This document shows positions 47,123 through 57,383 of a stretch of 64,000 nucleotides of DNA, in pieces. Source of the DNA: Sulfurimicrobium lacus (GTDB lineage: Bacteria > Pseudomonadota > Gammaproteobacteria > Burkholderiales > Sulfuricellaceae); contig NZ_AP022853.1 in the NCBI RefSeq assembly GCF_011764585.1, positions 1,781,501 to 1,845,500 on the forward strand. The letters run 5' to 3'. The position numbers were made by a program, and so were the translations under genes. The notes beneath the pieces are model-generated. The model was given only the letters and a program-made list of their open reading frames with translations, had not been told where the DNA came from and made no database searches. Numbering within the stretch: the first letter of the stretch is position 1; each line of letters opens with the position of its first letter.

Positions 47123-47767
47123 ATGACACTATTGCCCGTTTGGACCGAGCACATAAAATATCTGGTGGGTATTTTCGCCATCCTGAATCCGCTCGGCGCC
47201 ATTCCCATTTACCTCAGCCTGATGGCGGATCGTCGCCCGGAGGAGATGTACCGCACTGCGTTCAAGGCCTCTGTTGCAGTGGCGGTGATCCTTACGCTTG
47301 CAGTCTGGGGGGGTGATGCTTTGCTGTCGTTCTTCGGTATCGGCATCCCGGCATTCCGTATCGCAGGCGGCCTGCTGGTGCTGATCATCGCCATCGCCAT
47401 GTTCGATGCCAGAACCAGTCAGGCCAAGCACACTGATGCAGAGCAGGCCGAGGCGGAGGTCAAGAATGACATTGCCGTGGTGCCGCTGGCGATTCCCCTG
47501 CTGGCAGGGCCAGGGGCGATCAGTCTGACTATCGTCGATGCGCATCAGGTGATCAGCCTGACCGACAAGCTCGCGTTCAGCCTGGGGATATGCGGTGTCG
47601 CAACGATCGTCTGGGTGGTATTGCGGCTGGCCGAGCCGATCGGCGCGCGTCTGGGCACGGGCGGACTCAACATCGCCACCCGAGTCATGGGGCTGATACT
47701 TGCCTCCATGGCGGTGCAATTCATGGCGGATGGATTGCTTGAATTATTTCCCGGCTTGTCTCACTGA
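47123..47767 (+). CDS. MarC family integral membrane protein
   Basis: 214 residues, six helices. MarC/YchE landmarks: IFAILNPLGAIPIYLSL near the start, FGIGIPAFRIAGGLLVLIIA, IPLLAGPGAISLTIV and ATRVMGLILASMAVQFMADG. Function is unresolved; the family was first named for multiple antibiotic resistance but no clear role is proven. Preceded by AAAAAGAAG and followed by a strong bidirectional terminator. Confidence 0.9.
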   Translation: MTLLPVWTEHIKYLVGIFAILNPLGAIPIYLSLMADRRPEEMYRTAFKASVAVAVILTLAVWGGDALLSFFGIGIPAFRIAGGLLVLIIAIAMFDARTSQAKHTDAEQAEAEVKNDIAVVPLAIPLLAGPGAISLTIVDAHQVISLTDKLAFSLGICGVATIVWVVLRLAEPIGARLGTGGLNIATRVMGLILASMAVQFMADGLLELFPGLSH

Positions 47768-47802
47768 GGTGTTGCTGGAAGCGGCATTTTTTTAAGGAAA
47801 AG

Positions 47803-47830
47803 AAAAAGGCCATCCGAAGATGGCCTTTTT
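47803..47830. terminator. Bidirectional rho-independent terminator
   Basis: AAAAAGGCCATC - CGAA - GATGGCCTTTTT, a perfect 12-base stem with T-runs on both strands. It ends the marC transcript on the plus strand and the tRNA-Arg transcript on the minus strand. Confidence 0.9.
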
Positions 47831-47839
47831 CTTTATTTC

Positions 47840-47916
47840 TGGTGCGCCGGAAGAGATTCGAACTCCTGACCCCTTGGTTCGTAGCCAAGTACTCTATCCA
47901 GCTGAGCTACCGGCGC
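47840..47916 (-). tRNA. tRNA-Arg, anticodon ACG
   Basis: 77 bases including an encoded CCA. Seven-base acceptor stem GCGCCGG/CCGGCGC, D-arm with AGCTCAGCTGG, anticodon arm CTTGG-CTACGAA-CCAAG with anticodon ACG, and T-arm GGAGTTCGAATCTC. The wobble A is expected to be edited to inosine by TadA to read CGU, CGC and CGA. Confidence 0.95.
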
Positions 47917-47967
47917 AATTTGAAGACGCGAATTATATGGAAATCTCGCGATCTGTGCAAGCAAAAG

Positions 47968-49158
47968 CTACGACAAAGCCTGCTGAATCCTGTTCAGGGC
48001 ATTTTCCAGGTTGCTCATCGAGGTGGCGAAGGAGATGCGGAAATAGCCTTCGGCGCCGAACGCTGAGCCGGGGACCACGGCGACGCCCTTTTCCAGCAGG
48101 TATTCGGACAGGGCCATGTCGGTGGCTTCCTTGATCAGGCCGCGCTGGTGCAGGCTGGCGATGGCTGCACGGGCATCGGGGAAGGCGTAGAACGCGCCGC
48201 CGGCCTGGAGACATTTCAGGCCAGGCATTTCGTTGAAGCGGCGCACGACAAATTCATGTCTTTCGCGGAAGGCCTTGACCATGGGGGTGATGCATTCCTG
48301 GTCGCCATCCAGCGCGGTCTGGGCCGCGACCTGGGAGATCGAGGTGGGGTTGGAAGTGGACTGCGACTGCAGGATTTCCATCGCCTTGATGATTTTTTCC
48401 GGGCCAGCGGCGTAGCCGATGCGCCAACCGGTCATGGAGTAGGCCTTGGAGACGCCGTTCAGCACGATGCAGCGGTCTTTCAGTTCCGGGGTGGCGTTGA
48501 GGATGTTGACGAATTTCTCGCCCGAGAGGTTGACGTGCTCGTACATGTCGTCGGTGGCGACCAGCACGTGGGGGTTTTTCATCAGCACTTCGCCCAGCGC
48601 CTGCAGTTCGCTCCGGGTATAGACCGCGCCGGTGGGGTTGGACGGGCTGTTGATCATGAACAGCTTGGTCCTAGGGGTGATGGCTGCGGCCAGCTGTGCG
48701 GGAGTGATCTTGAAGCCTTGCTCGATGCCGCAATCGACGATCACCGGCTTGCCTTCGGCGACCAGCGTGATGTCGGCGTAGGAAACCCAGTACGGGGCGG
48801 GGATGATGACTTCGTCGCCGGGGTTGATGACGGCCAGCACCAGGTTGAAGATGGTCTGCTTGCCGCCCACGCCGACGATGACTTCGCGGTTGTTGTAGTC
48901 GAAGCCGTTGTCGCGCTTGAATTTGGCGATGACGGCGTTTTTCAGGCTGGGGATGCCGCCCACCGGGGTGTATTTGGTGAAGCCGTCGTCGATGGCTTTC
49001 TTGGCGGCGTCCTTGATGTGCTGCGGGGTGTCGAAATCAGGCTCGCCGGCGCCCAGGCCGATGATGTCCTTGCCCTCGGCTTTCAGCTTGGCTGCGCGGG
49101 CCGTGACGGCGAGGGTGGGGGATTCCTTGATGGCTTGAACGCGCTGTGACAGTTCCAA
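47968..49158 (-). CDS. Class I aspartate/aromatic-type aminotransferase
   Basis: 396 residues, class I PLP enzyme of the AspC/AatA-type gamma subgroup. Conserved Lys in VSKAYSMTGWRIGYA, NSPSNPTG, GAGEPDFDTP and the C-terminal RISFATS arginine that binds the alpha-carboxylate. Transfers amino groups between aspartate or glutamate and oxo acids. Start is TTG 49158, 8 bases after AAGGA, giving ELSQRVQAIKESPT, the normal N-terminus; an upstream ATG at 49206 would add 16 residues. Divergent from uvrB with 82 bases between the starts. Confidence 0.92.
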   Translation of the reverse strand: MELSQRVQAIKESPTLAVTARAAKLKAEGKDIIGLGAGEPDFDTPQHIKDAAKKAIDDGFTKYTPVGGIPSLKNAVIAKFKRDNGFDYNNREVIVGVGGKQTIFNLVLAVINPGDEVIIPAPYWVSYADITLVAEGKPVIVDCGIEQGFKITPAQLAAAITPRTKLFMINSPSNPTGAVYTRSELQALGEVLMKNPHVLVATDDMYEHVNLSGEKFVNILNATPELKDRCIVLNGVSKAYSMTGWRIGYAAGPEKIIKAMEILQSQSTSNPTSISQVAAQTALDGDQECITPMVKAFRERHEFVVRRFNEMPGLKCLQAGGAFYAFPDARAAIASLHQRGLIKEATDMALSEYLLEKGVAVVPGSAFGAEGYFRISFATSMSNLENALNRIQQALS

Positions 49159-49240
49159 TGTTCTATCCTTGAGTAAGCGGGTCGGGTATTTGCCCGCGTG
49201 GTACAATTCTGCTGTTTAACAAAACCGTCAAATTCTACCT

Positions 49241-51256
<2,016 letters not shown>

Positions 51257-51334
51257 ACATGCAGCCGGCGTCGCTGGACAATGAAAGTTAGCCAGACTAG
51301 ACTAATCAGCAATATTTTATTAAGGAGTCTATCC

Positions 51335-51583
51335 ATGCACGCCGTAAACATGCTGCAGGCCAAATCCAGTCTTTCCCGCTTGGTGGAATCCATTGAACAA
51401 GGTGAGGAGCGCGAAATCATCATTGCTCGCAACGGACGACCGGCGGCAAAGCTGGTTCCCGTGGATGCCTCGCTGCCTGGTCAGCGCATCGGTGTGGCCA
51501 AGGGTGTTTTCGAGGTGCCTGACGATATCGACGCCAGTAATACCGAAGTGGCCGCCTTGTTCCTGGGAGGGGCACCCCGTTGA
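51335..51583 (+). CDS. Phd/YefM-type antitoxin
   Basis: 82 residues. ATG 51335 with TAAGGAG 8 bases upstream. The N-terminal Phd fold is visible: HAVNMLQAKSSLSRLVESIE followed by EIIIARNGRPAAKLVP. Binds DNA as antitoxin and autoregulator of the pair. Its end overlaps the toxin start (TTGA). Confidence 0.88.
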   Translation: MHAVNMLQAKSSLSRLVESIEQGEEREIIIARNGRPAAKLVPVDASLPGQRIGVAKGVFEVPDDIDASNTEVAALFLGGAPR

Positions 51584-51966
51584 ATCTCTTGCTGGACACG
51601 CATGTGGCGTTGTGGGCCATCACCGACAATCCCCACCTCCCAACCCGTGCGCGCGAGCTGCTTCTTGCGCCGCGCAGCACAGTTTGGGTCAGTGCAGTCA
51701 GTGTGTGGGAGATTGCCATCAAGCACGGCCTGGGACGGGGAGATATGCCTGTGTCCGGTCAGGATGCGCTGAACTACTTCCGCCAGGCCGGGTATCGCCT
51801 GCTTGCCATTGAGCCTGAGCACGCGGCTATGGTTGAGGGTTTGCCTGGACACCATCAGGATCCATTCGACCGGCTGCTTGTGGCACAGGCGTTAGCGGAG
51901 CCGATGCGACTATTAACCCACGATGCGACGGTGGCCCGGTATAGCGATACCGTTATCCTGGTTTAA
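51580..51966 (+). CDS. PIN-domain ribonuclease toxin (VapC-like)
   Basis: 128 residues from TTG 51580 inside the antitoxin stop. PIN signature acidic residues: Asp6 in LLLDTHVALW, Glu in SVWEIAIKHGLG, Asp in HQDPFDRLLVAQAL and Asp in LLTHDATVARY. Expected to cut RNA (often tRNA or rRNA) when released from antitoxin. Four acidic sites intact, so probably active. Sits between uvrB and rimO, which may reflect late insertion. Confidence 0.88.
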   Translation: MNLLLDTHVALWAITDNPHLPTRARELLLAPRSTVWVSAVSVWEIAIKHGLGRGDMPVSGQDALNYFRQAGYRLLAIEPEHAAMVEGLPGHHQDPFDRLLVAQALAEPMRLLTHDATVARYSDTVILV

Positions 51967-51999
51967 ATGAACCACAATCCTGAAGTGTCACGATAAATT

Positions 52000-53316
52000 A
52001 TGTCCAAATCCCCAAAAATAGGCTTCGTCTCGCTCGGCTGCCCCAAGGCGCTGGTCGATTCGGAGCAAATCCTCACCCAGCTGCGTGCCGAAGGCTACGA
52101 CATTTCGCCCAGCTATGAGTCTGCCGATCTGGTAGTGATCAATACCTGCGGCTTCATCGACGCGGCGGTGGAAGAGTCGCTCGACGCCATCGGCGAGGCG
52201 CTGGCCGAGAACGGCAAGGTGATCGTCACCGGCTGCCTGGGCGCGCGACCCGAAGTCATCATGGAAGCGCACCCGCAGGTGCTGGCGGTGACCGGCCCGC
52301 ATGCCCTGCAGGAAGTGATGAGCGCGGTGCACCAGCATCTGCCGCAGCCGCACGACCCGTTCACCAGCCTGATCCCGGAACAGGGCATCAAGCTGACGCC
52401 TCGGCACTACGCCTATCTGAAAATCTCCGAGGGCTGCAACCACCGCTGCACCTTCTGCATCATTCCGTCCTTCCGTGGCGATCTGGTCAGCCGTCCGGTG
52501 AGCGAGGTGATGCGCGAGGCGGAAAACCTGGTCAAGGCGGGCGTAAAGGAACTGCTGGTGATTTCGCAGGACACCAGCGCCTATGGGGTGGACCTGAAAT
52601 ACCGCGCCGAATTCTGGCAGAGCAAGCTGCTGAAAACCCGCATGACCGAACTGGCCGGGGCGCTGGGCGACCTGGGCGCCTGGGTGCGGCTGCATTACGT
52701 CTATCCCTATCCGCACGTGGACGAAGTGATCCCGCTCATGGCGGAGGGCAAGATCCTGCCCTACCTCGATATCCCGCTACAGCACGCCAGCCCGCGCGTG
52801 CTCAAGGCCATGAAGCGGCCCGGCAACCAGGACAGCAACCTGGCGCGCATCAAGCAATGGCGCGAGATTTGCCCCGATCTGACGCTGCGCAGCACCTTCA
52901 TCACCGGCTTCCCCGGCGAAACCGAGGACGATTTCCAGCAGCTGCTGGATTTCCTCGGCGAGGCGCGGCTCGACCGCGTCGGCTGTTTCACCTATTCACC
53001 GGTGGAAGGCGCAGCGGCCAATGCCTTGCCCGACCAGGTGCCGGAAGAAGTGAAACTGGAACGTCAGGCGCGCCTCATGGAACTGCAGGCGGAAATCAGC
53101 GCCGAGCGGCTGGCGCAAAAGATCGGCCGGACGCTGACGGTGCTGGTGGACGAGGTGGATGAAGAGGGTGCCGTGGCGCGCAGCATGGGCGATGCGCCGG
53201 AAATCGATGGCCTGGTGTACGTGGAAGATGGAACAGGTCTGAAGCCGGGCGATTTCGTCACGGTCACGGTCGAGGACGCGGACGAGCACGACTTGTGGGC
53301 TAGCCGGACGGCGTGA
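52000..53316 (+). CDS. rimO: Ribosomal protein S12 methylthiotransferase RimO
   Basis: 438 residues. N-terminal methylthiotransferase domain with three cluster Cys ([36 protein letters not shown]), radical-SAM motif [14 protein letters not shown] (CxxxCxxC) and a C-terminal TRAM-like domain. Adds a methylthio group to Asp88 of S12 using S-adenosylmethionine and iron-sulfur clusters. Length and motifs are those of RimO rather than MiaB. Confidence 0.97.
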   Translation: MSKSPKIGFVSLGCPKALVDSEQILTQLRAEGYDISPSYESADLVVINTCGFIDAAVEESLDAIGEALAENGKVIVTGCLGARPEVIMEAHPQVLAVTGPHALQEVMSAVHQHLPQPHDPFTSLIPEQGIKLTPRHYAYLKISEGCNHRCTFCIIPSFRGDLVSRPVSEVMREAENLVKAGVKELLVISQDTSAYGVDLKYRAEFWQSKLLKTRMTELAGALGDLGAWVRLHYVYPYPHVDEVIPLMAEGKILPYLDIPLQHASPRVLKAMKRPGNQDSNLARIKQWREICPDLTLRSTFITGFPGETEDDFQQLLDFLGEARLDRVGCFTYSPVEGAAANALPDQVPEEVKLERQARLMELQAEISAERLAQKIGRTLTVLVDEVDEEGAVARSMGDAPEIDGLVYVEDGTGLKPGDFVTVTVEDADEHDLWASRTA

Positions 53317-53336
53317 TGCGCCGCCCGGTATCGGGC

Positions 53337-54008
53337 TTAGCGGTGTGCCAGCATGGCCAGGATGTTGCGTGCGACTACGGCATCGGCATCCATCATCGCC
53401 CATAGCGTATCGGGGTCGATTGCCAGGAGCAGGGATGCTTCCACGGCGACGACCGGGGCCGACATGGTGCTCTCGCCCAGCGCGGAAATTTCGCCGATGC
53501 ATTGTCCGGCGGAGAAGTTCATGGTGCGCGCCTCGTCCAGTTCCGCCTTGAGGCTGCCTCCCATCACCAGGAACAGATGGTTGTTTTTCGCGCCGGCGGC
53601 AAGCAGCGTTTCGCCCGCTTCCAGTTCATACAGGGGGCAATCGTCCAGCAGCGGTTCCACCGCGTCCAGGTCGACGCCATTGAATAGCGCGGTTTGGGCC
53701 AGGGGACTGGTCGATTCGGCTGGCTTTTTCGAAGCCTTGAGGCTGCCGATACTGATGGGAATGACCTTGGCTGCGGGCTTTTCGCCTGGATATTGGGGGC
53801 GGTCGGCGGAAAGCCGGCCGAGCGTTTCGAGCAGTTCTTTCTCGCGTACGGAAATCAGGCCGAAAATATCGCGAATTTCCTCGATGGTGTTGTCGGTCAG
53901 CGGGTTGTCCTCACCGTCTCGCGGCGTCACGTCCTTGACGACGCTGCCCAGCACCTTGCGCATGACGCGCAGGATTTTTTGTTCGGAAGAAAAGTGTTCG
54001 GTGCTCAT
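53337..54008 (-). CDS. Cyclic-nucleotide-binding-fold regulator without HTH
   Basis: 223 residues: an N-terminal charged helical region (1-85; EEIRDIFGLISVREKELLE), a Pro/Ser linker, and a cNMP-binding fold (105-220; ELEAGETLLAAGAKNNHLFL, AGQCIGEISALGE). Phosphate-binding cassette GEISALGES is close to the consensus GELALL...RAA, but the second Arg is not obvious. No DNA-binding domain, so it probably acts by protein contact. It lies downstream of the phosphotransferase gene and within 10 kb of an adenylate cyclase and a cAMP phosphodiesterase. Confidence 0.7.
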   Translation of the reverse strand: MSTEHFSSEQKILRVMRKVLGSVVKDVTPRDGEDNPLTDNTIEEIRDIFGLISVREKELLETLGRLSADRPQYPGEKPAAKVIPISIGSLKASKKPAESTSPLAQTALFNGVDLDAVEPLLDDCPLYELEAGETLLAAGAKNNHLFLVMGGSLKAELDEARTMNFSAGQCIGEISALGESTMSAPVVAVEASLLLAIDPDTLWAMMDADAVVARNILAMLAHR

Positions 54009-54035
54009 GAAAATCCTTGGTAAAAACAGGCTGCG

Positions 54036-55631
54036 CTAAAAAATTAAATCTTGACAGAATTCGTCGGGATTGTCCATCAGACCTTCGGCGAGCCGCAACA
54101 GGTCGGCTTCCATGGATGGCCCGCTGGTCACGGTGGTAGTCCAGTTCTTTTCCTCCACGGCGATGCCTTCGCCGCCGCGCAACTGCGCTTCCAGCACTTG
54201 CAGCGTGGCTTCCGACGCATCGCGGCCGAGGTTTTGGCGCTGCACGATGCGGCGGCGCAATTCATTCTCTTCGGCGTGCAATTCAAGAATCATGAACGGG
54301 ATTCCCAGTTCCAGCGCCAGTGCGCGGAACGCATTGCGTTCGGTGCGCTTCAGGAAAGCCGCATCCACAATGGCGGGAAACCCCGACTGCAGTACTTCTC
54401 GGGCCAGTTCTTCGAGGCGCCGGTAAGTCCTGATATGGGCATCCGGCGCATATAGTCCCTGGTCGACGCCGGACTGGCTGCGCGCACCCGGCGCGAGGCC
54501 GAACAGGCGCTTGCGCTCGACGTCGGAGCGCAGGCGGATGGCGCCGCTTCGTTCCAGCAGCAACTGGGTCGCGGTGGTTTTGCCCGATCCGGAATAGCCG
54601 TGGGTGATCAGCAGCCAGGGGCGGGCAGGGCGGGCGAAAAGTGCGGCGAGCTTCAGGTAGGCGGCGGTCTGGTGGCATACGGTCTGCAGCTGGTCCGGCG
54701 TCAACCCGCCCTGGTCGGCCCGGATGCATGCCACCTTGGCGCGCACCATGGCGCGGTAGCCGAGGTAATAGGGCAGCAGGGCGAGGCCGCCGAAGTCGCC
54801 CGTGTGCTCCAGGTAGGTGTTGAGGAAACGCTGCGCCAGGTCCGGGCGGCCGCGGTCGTGCAGGTCCATCACGACGAAGGCCGTATCGTTGATGACGTCG
54901 ATCCAGCGCAATGCGGGGTTGAACTCGATGCAGTCGAACAGCACGGGCTGGTCGTCGATCCACGCCATGTTACCGAGGTGCAGGTCGCCGTGGCATTCGC
55001 GCACGAAGCCGTGCTCGCGACGCGCGGCAAAATCGGCGCGGCGGCGGGTGAATTCCTCCTCGCTCCACTGCCTCAGGGGGGCGAGCGCTGCGCCTTGCGG
55101 CAGCGCGCCCGCGCGTTCGGCGATCTGGTCAAAATTTTCCCGCACCGGCTGGTGCACGGCTTCGGGCGTGCCCAGGCCTTCCGGTGGGTTGGCGGCAGTG
55201 TCGGCATGGACGCGCGCCACTTCGCGGGCGACGGCGTCGAGCTGCGGCGGTGTGACTTTGCCGTCCGCCAGCATGCGGTCGAGCAGGGCTTCCTGCGGGA
55301 AGCGCAGCATTTTGACCGCGTATTCGATGGCCGGCCCCGCGCCGCCGAGTTCGGGGTCGGTGGGGGTGCCGCCGATTGCGACGACATCGAGATACAGCTG
55401 CGGCGCCAAGCGCCGGTTGAGGCGCAGTTCTTCGCGGCAGAAAAAACGGCGTTTCTCCAGCGTGCTGAAATCGAGAAAGCCGAGGTTGACGGCTTTCTTG
55501 ATCTTGTATGCGTATGCGCCGGCGAGCAGGACCCAGGAAATATGGGTTTCGATCAGCTCGACCGCGTCAGCTGGGTGGTCGTAGCGGGCCGGGTCGCACA
55601 GGGCCCGGATCAGGGTCGCCTGGTCATTCAT
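54036..55631 (-). CDS. Phosphotransferase-fold/P-loop kinase fusion
   Basis: 531 residues. N-terminal part has aminoglycoside-phosphotransferase-like motifs (HISWVLLAGAYAYKIKKAV, CHGDLHLGNMAWID with catalytic Asp and Mg-binding D in FDCIEFNP). The C-terminal third is a P-loop kinase (LITHGYSGSGKTTATQL, DVERKRLFGLAP, VDAAFLKRTERNAF). Known in many proteobacteria as bifunctional 'aminoglycoside phosphotransferase family/AAA' protein; substrate unknown. Start ATG 55631. Precedes the cNMP protein by 27 bases. A repetitive hairpin lies upstream. Confidence 0.82.
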   Translation of the reverse strand: MNDQATLIRALCDPARYDHPADAVELIETHISWVLLAGAYAYKIKKAVNLGFLDFSTLEKRRFFCREELRLNRRLAPQLYLDVVAIGGTPTDPELGGAGPAIEYAVKMLRFPQEALLDRMLADGKVTPPQLDAVAREVARVHADTAANPPEGLGTPEAVHQPVRENFDQIAERAGALPQGAALAPLRQWSEEEFTRRRADFAARREHGFVRECHGDLHLGNMAWIDDQPVLFDCIEFNPALRWIDVINDTAFVVMDLHDRGRPDLAQRFLNTYLEHTGDFGGLALLPYYLGYRAMVRAKVACIRADQGGLTPDQLQTVCHQTAAYLKLAALFARPARPWLLITHGYSGSGKTTATQLLLERSGAIRLRSDVERKRLFGLAPGARSQSGVDQGLYAPDAHIRTYRRLEELAREVLQSGFPAIVDAAFLKRTERNAFRALALELGIPFMILELHAEENELRRRIVQRQNLGRDASEATLQVLEAQLRGGEGIAVEEKNWTTTVTSGPSMEADLLRLAEGLMDNPDEFCQDLIF

Positions 55632-55647
55632 GGTGGGAAAAGCCGTC

Positions 55648-55719
55648 AACCACGGAAGACACGGAAGACACGGAGCAACAAGAAGATCTTCTTCCGTGCT
55701 TTCTGTGTTCTCCGTGGTT
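55648..55719. repeat. Imperfect inverted repeat built on ACACGGAAG units
   Basis: Left arm AACCACGGAAGACACGGAAG with a third CACGGAG unit; right arm ends TCCGTGGTT. The centre GAAGATCTTC is itself a palindrome. The unit (C)CACGGA(A/G)GACACGGAG is a dispersed repeat seen in several proteobacterial genomes. It fills the gap between two convergent-in-series minus-strand genes. Confidence 0.6.
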
Positions 55720-55743
55720 CAAAGTTGTTTTTGGGAGCATGCG

Positions 55744-57372
55744 CTACGGCGTGTAGCCAGGAATCTTGCCGACATCCACCGCGTCGATCTGGTAGGGCTC
55801 GAGGTAGTCCTTCGCATACTGCAGATACACCTGGTTGCGAATGAAAATGTCGAACAGGTCGGGGTCGATGTGCTGGTCCAGTTTCATGCGCCCGAGGATG
55901 CTCAGGGCGTCGCTTAACTTCTTGCCTTCCTTGTAGGGACGGTCCTTTGCGGTCAGTGCCTCGAAGATGTCGGCGACGGCCATGATGCGCGCCTGCAGCG
56001 TCATGTCGGCGCCCTTGAGGCCCTTGGGGTAGCCGCGTCCGTCCATGCGCTCGTGGTGGCCGCCGGCGTATTCCGGAACCTTCTTCAGATGGGTCGGCCA
56101 GGGCAGGGCTTCCAGCATGTGGATGGTGGAGACGATGTGGTGGTTGATGGTCTCGCGCTCCTCGGCGGTGAGCGTGCCGCGCTCCACGTTGAGGTTGTAG
56201 ACCTCGTCCTGGCTGAGGAAATCGGATTCCTTGCCCTGCTCGTTTATCCAGCGGTACTGGCCGATCTGCTGCACGCGCTGCTGCAGCGCGGGCGACATGA
56301 ATTCGCCGCCGATGTTGGCCTTGCGCAGGAATTCGCGGTCGTCGTCGAGTTGTGCGATGCGTTCGCGGCAGGTTTTTTCGCTTGCCGCAAGGTCGCCGTG
56401 GCCCATTTCCAGCGCAGCGACCTTCTCTTTCAGCAAGGCGATTTCGGCGTCGCGCTTGAGCACTTCGAAGCGCGTGTCGATCAGGCGGATGCGGTCGAAC
56501 AGGGTATGCAGCTTGGTGGCCTTGTCGACGACATGCACCGGCGTGGTGATCTTGCCGCAGTCGTGCAACAGGCCGGCGATCTTGAGCTCGTAGCGGTCCT
56601 TGTCGCTCATGTGGAAGTTCGCCAGCGGGCCTTCCGTGGCGCGGCTCGCCGCTTCCGCCAGCAGCATGGTGAGCACCGGTACGCGCTCGCAGTGGCCACC
56701 GGTGTAGGGGGATTTTTCGTCGATGGCGATGTTGATGAGGGTGATGAAGGATTCGAACAGCTCCTCCAGCTGGTTGATCAGCGCGCGGTTGGTGATGGCG
56801 ATGGCCGCCTGGGAAGCCAGGGACTCGGCCAGTCGCTGGTCTGAGCTGGAGAAAGTCGTGACCTCGCCGCTGTCCGGATCGAGCGCGTTGAGCAGCTGCA
56901 ATACCGCGACGATCGTGCCCTCGTGGTTCTTCATCGGCACGGTGAGGAAAGACCGGGAGCGGTAGCGGTTGGCCGCGTCGAACTTGCGCGTGCCGGAAAA
57001 ATCGAAGCCCTGCTCGTGGTAGGCGTCGGCAATGTTGACCGTCCTGTCGTTGAGCACCGCGTATGCCACGACGTTGTGGTTGTTGGGCTCGCCGTTGTGA
57101 TCGTAGAGCGCGACCGGCGGGAAGTTCACCGGTTTCCCGGTGGTGCCGCCCAGCGCGATGCCGAGGGAGTTGGTGCGCACGATCTCGAAGCGCAGGGCCT
57201 TGTATTCCGTGACGCTATACAGCGTGCCGGCGTCGCAGTGAGTGATCTTGATGGCTGCCAGCAGAATGGATTCCAGCAGGCGGTTCAGGTCTTTCTCCCC
57301 GGAGAGCGCTACGCCGATGGCGTTGAGCTCTTCCAGGCGCTGCAGCAGCGGGTCGGATTTGGGTTCCTGCAT
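55744..57372 (-). CDS. GAF-HD-GYP c-di-GMP phosphodiesterase
   Basis: 542 residues. N-terminal GAF domain (about 10-200), a helical linker, then HD-GYP: His-Asp in LLHDCGKITTP (270-271) and the GYP motif HHERMDGRGYPKGLKGADM. An unusual insert of about 120 residues with coiled-coil character (LLKEKVAALEMGHGDLAASE) lies between the HD and GYP parts. Expected to hydrolyse c-di-GMP to GMP under control of a GAF ligand. Start ATG 57372 is 12 bases after the end of the upstream ATPase, so both are probably one operon. Confidence 0.88.
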   Translation of the reverse strand: MQEPKSDPLLQRLEELNAIGVALSGEKDLNRLLESILLAAIKITHCDAGTLYSVTEYKALRFEIVRTNSLGIALGGTTGKPVNFPPVALYDHNGEPNNHNVVAYAVLNDRTVNIADAYHEQGFDFSGTRKFDAANRYRSRSFLTVPMKNHEGTIVAVLQLLNALDPDSGEVTTFSSSDQRLAESLASQAAIAITNRALINQLEELFESFITLINIAIDEKSPYTGGHCERVPVLTMLLAEAASRATEGPLANFHMSDKDRYELKIAGLLHDCGKITTPVHVVDKATKLHTLFDRIRLIDTRFEVLKRDAEIALLKEKVAALEMGHGDLAASEKTCRERIAQLDDDREFLRKANIGGEFMSPALQQRVQQIGQYRWINEQGKESDFLSQDEVYNLNVERGTLTAEERETINHHIVSTIHMLEALPWPTHLKKVPEYAGGHHERMDGRGYPKGLKGADMTLQARIMAVADIFEALTAKDRPYKEGKKLSDALSILGRMKLDQHIDPDLFDIFIRNQVYLQYAKDYLEPYQIDAVDVGKIPGYTP

Positions 57373-57383
57373 GGGTTTACCCC

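Noticed and set aside
47840-47916. tRNA-Arg as attachment site of an integrated element
   Set aside because: No integrase, direct repeat or foreign gene block beside it.
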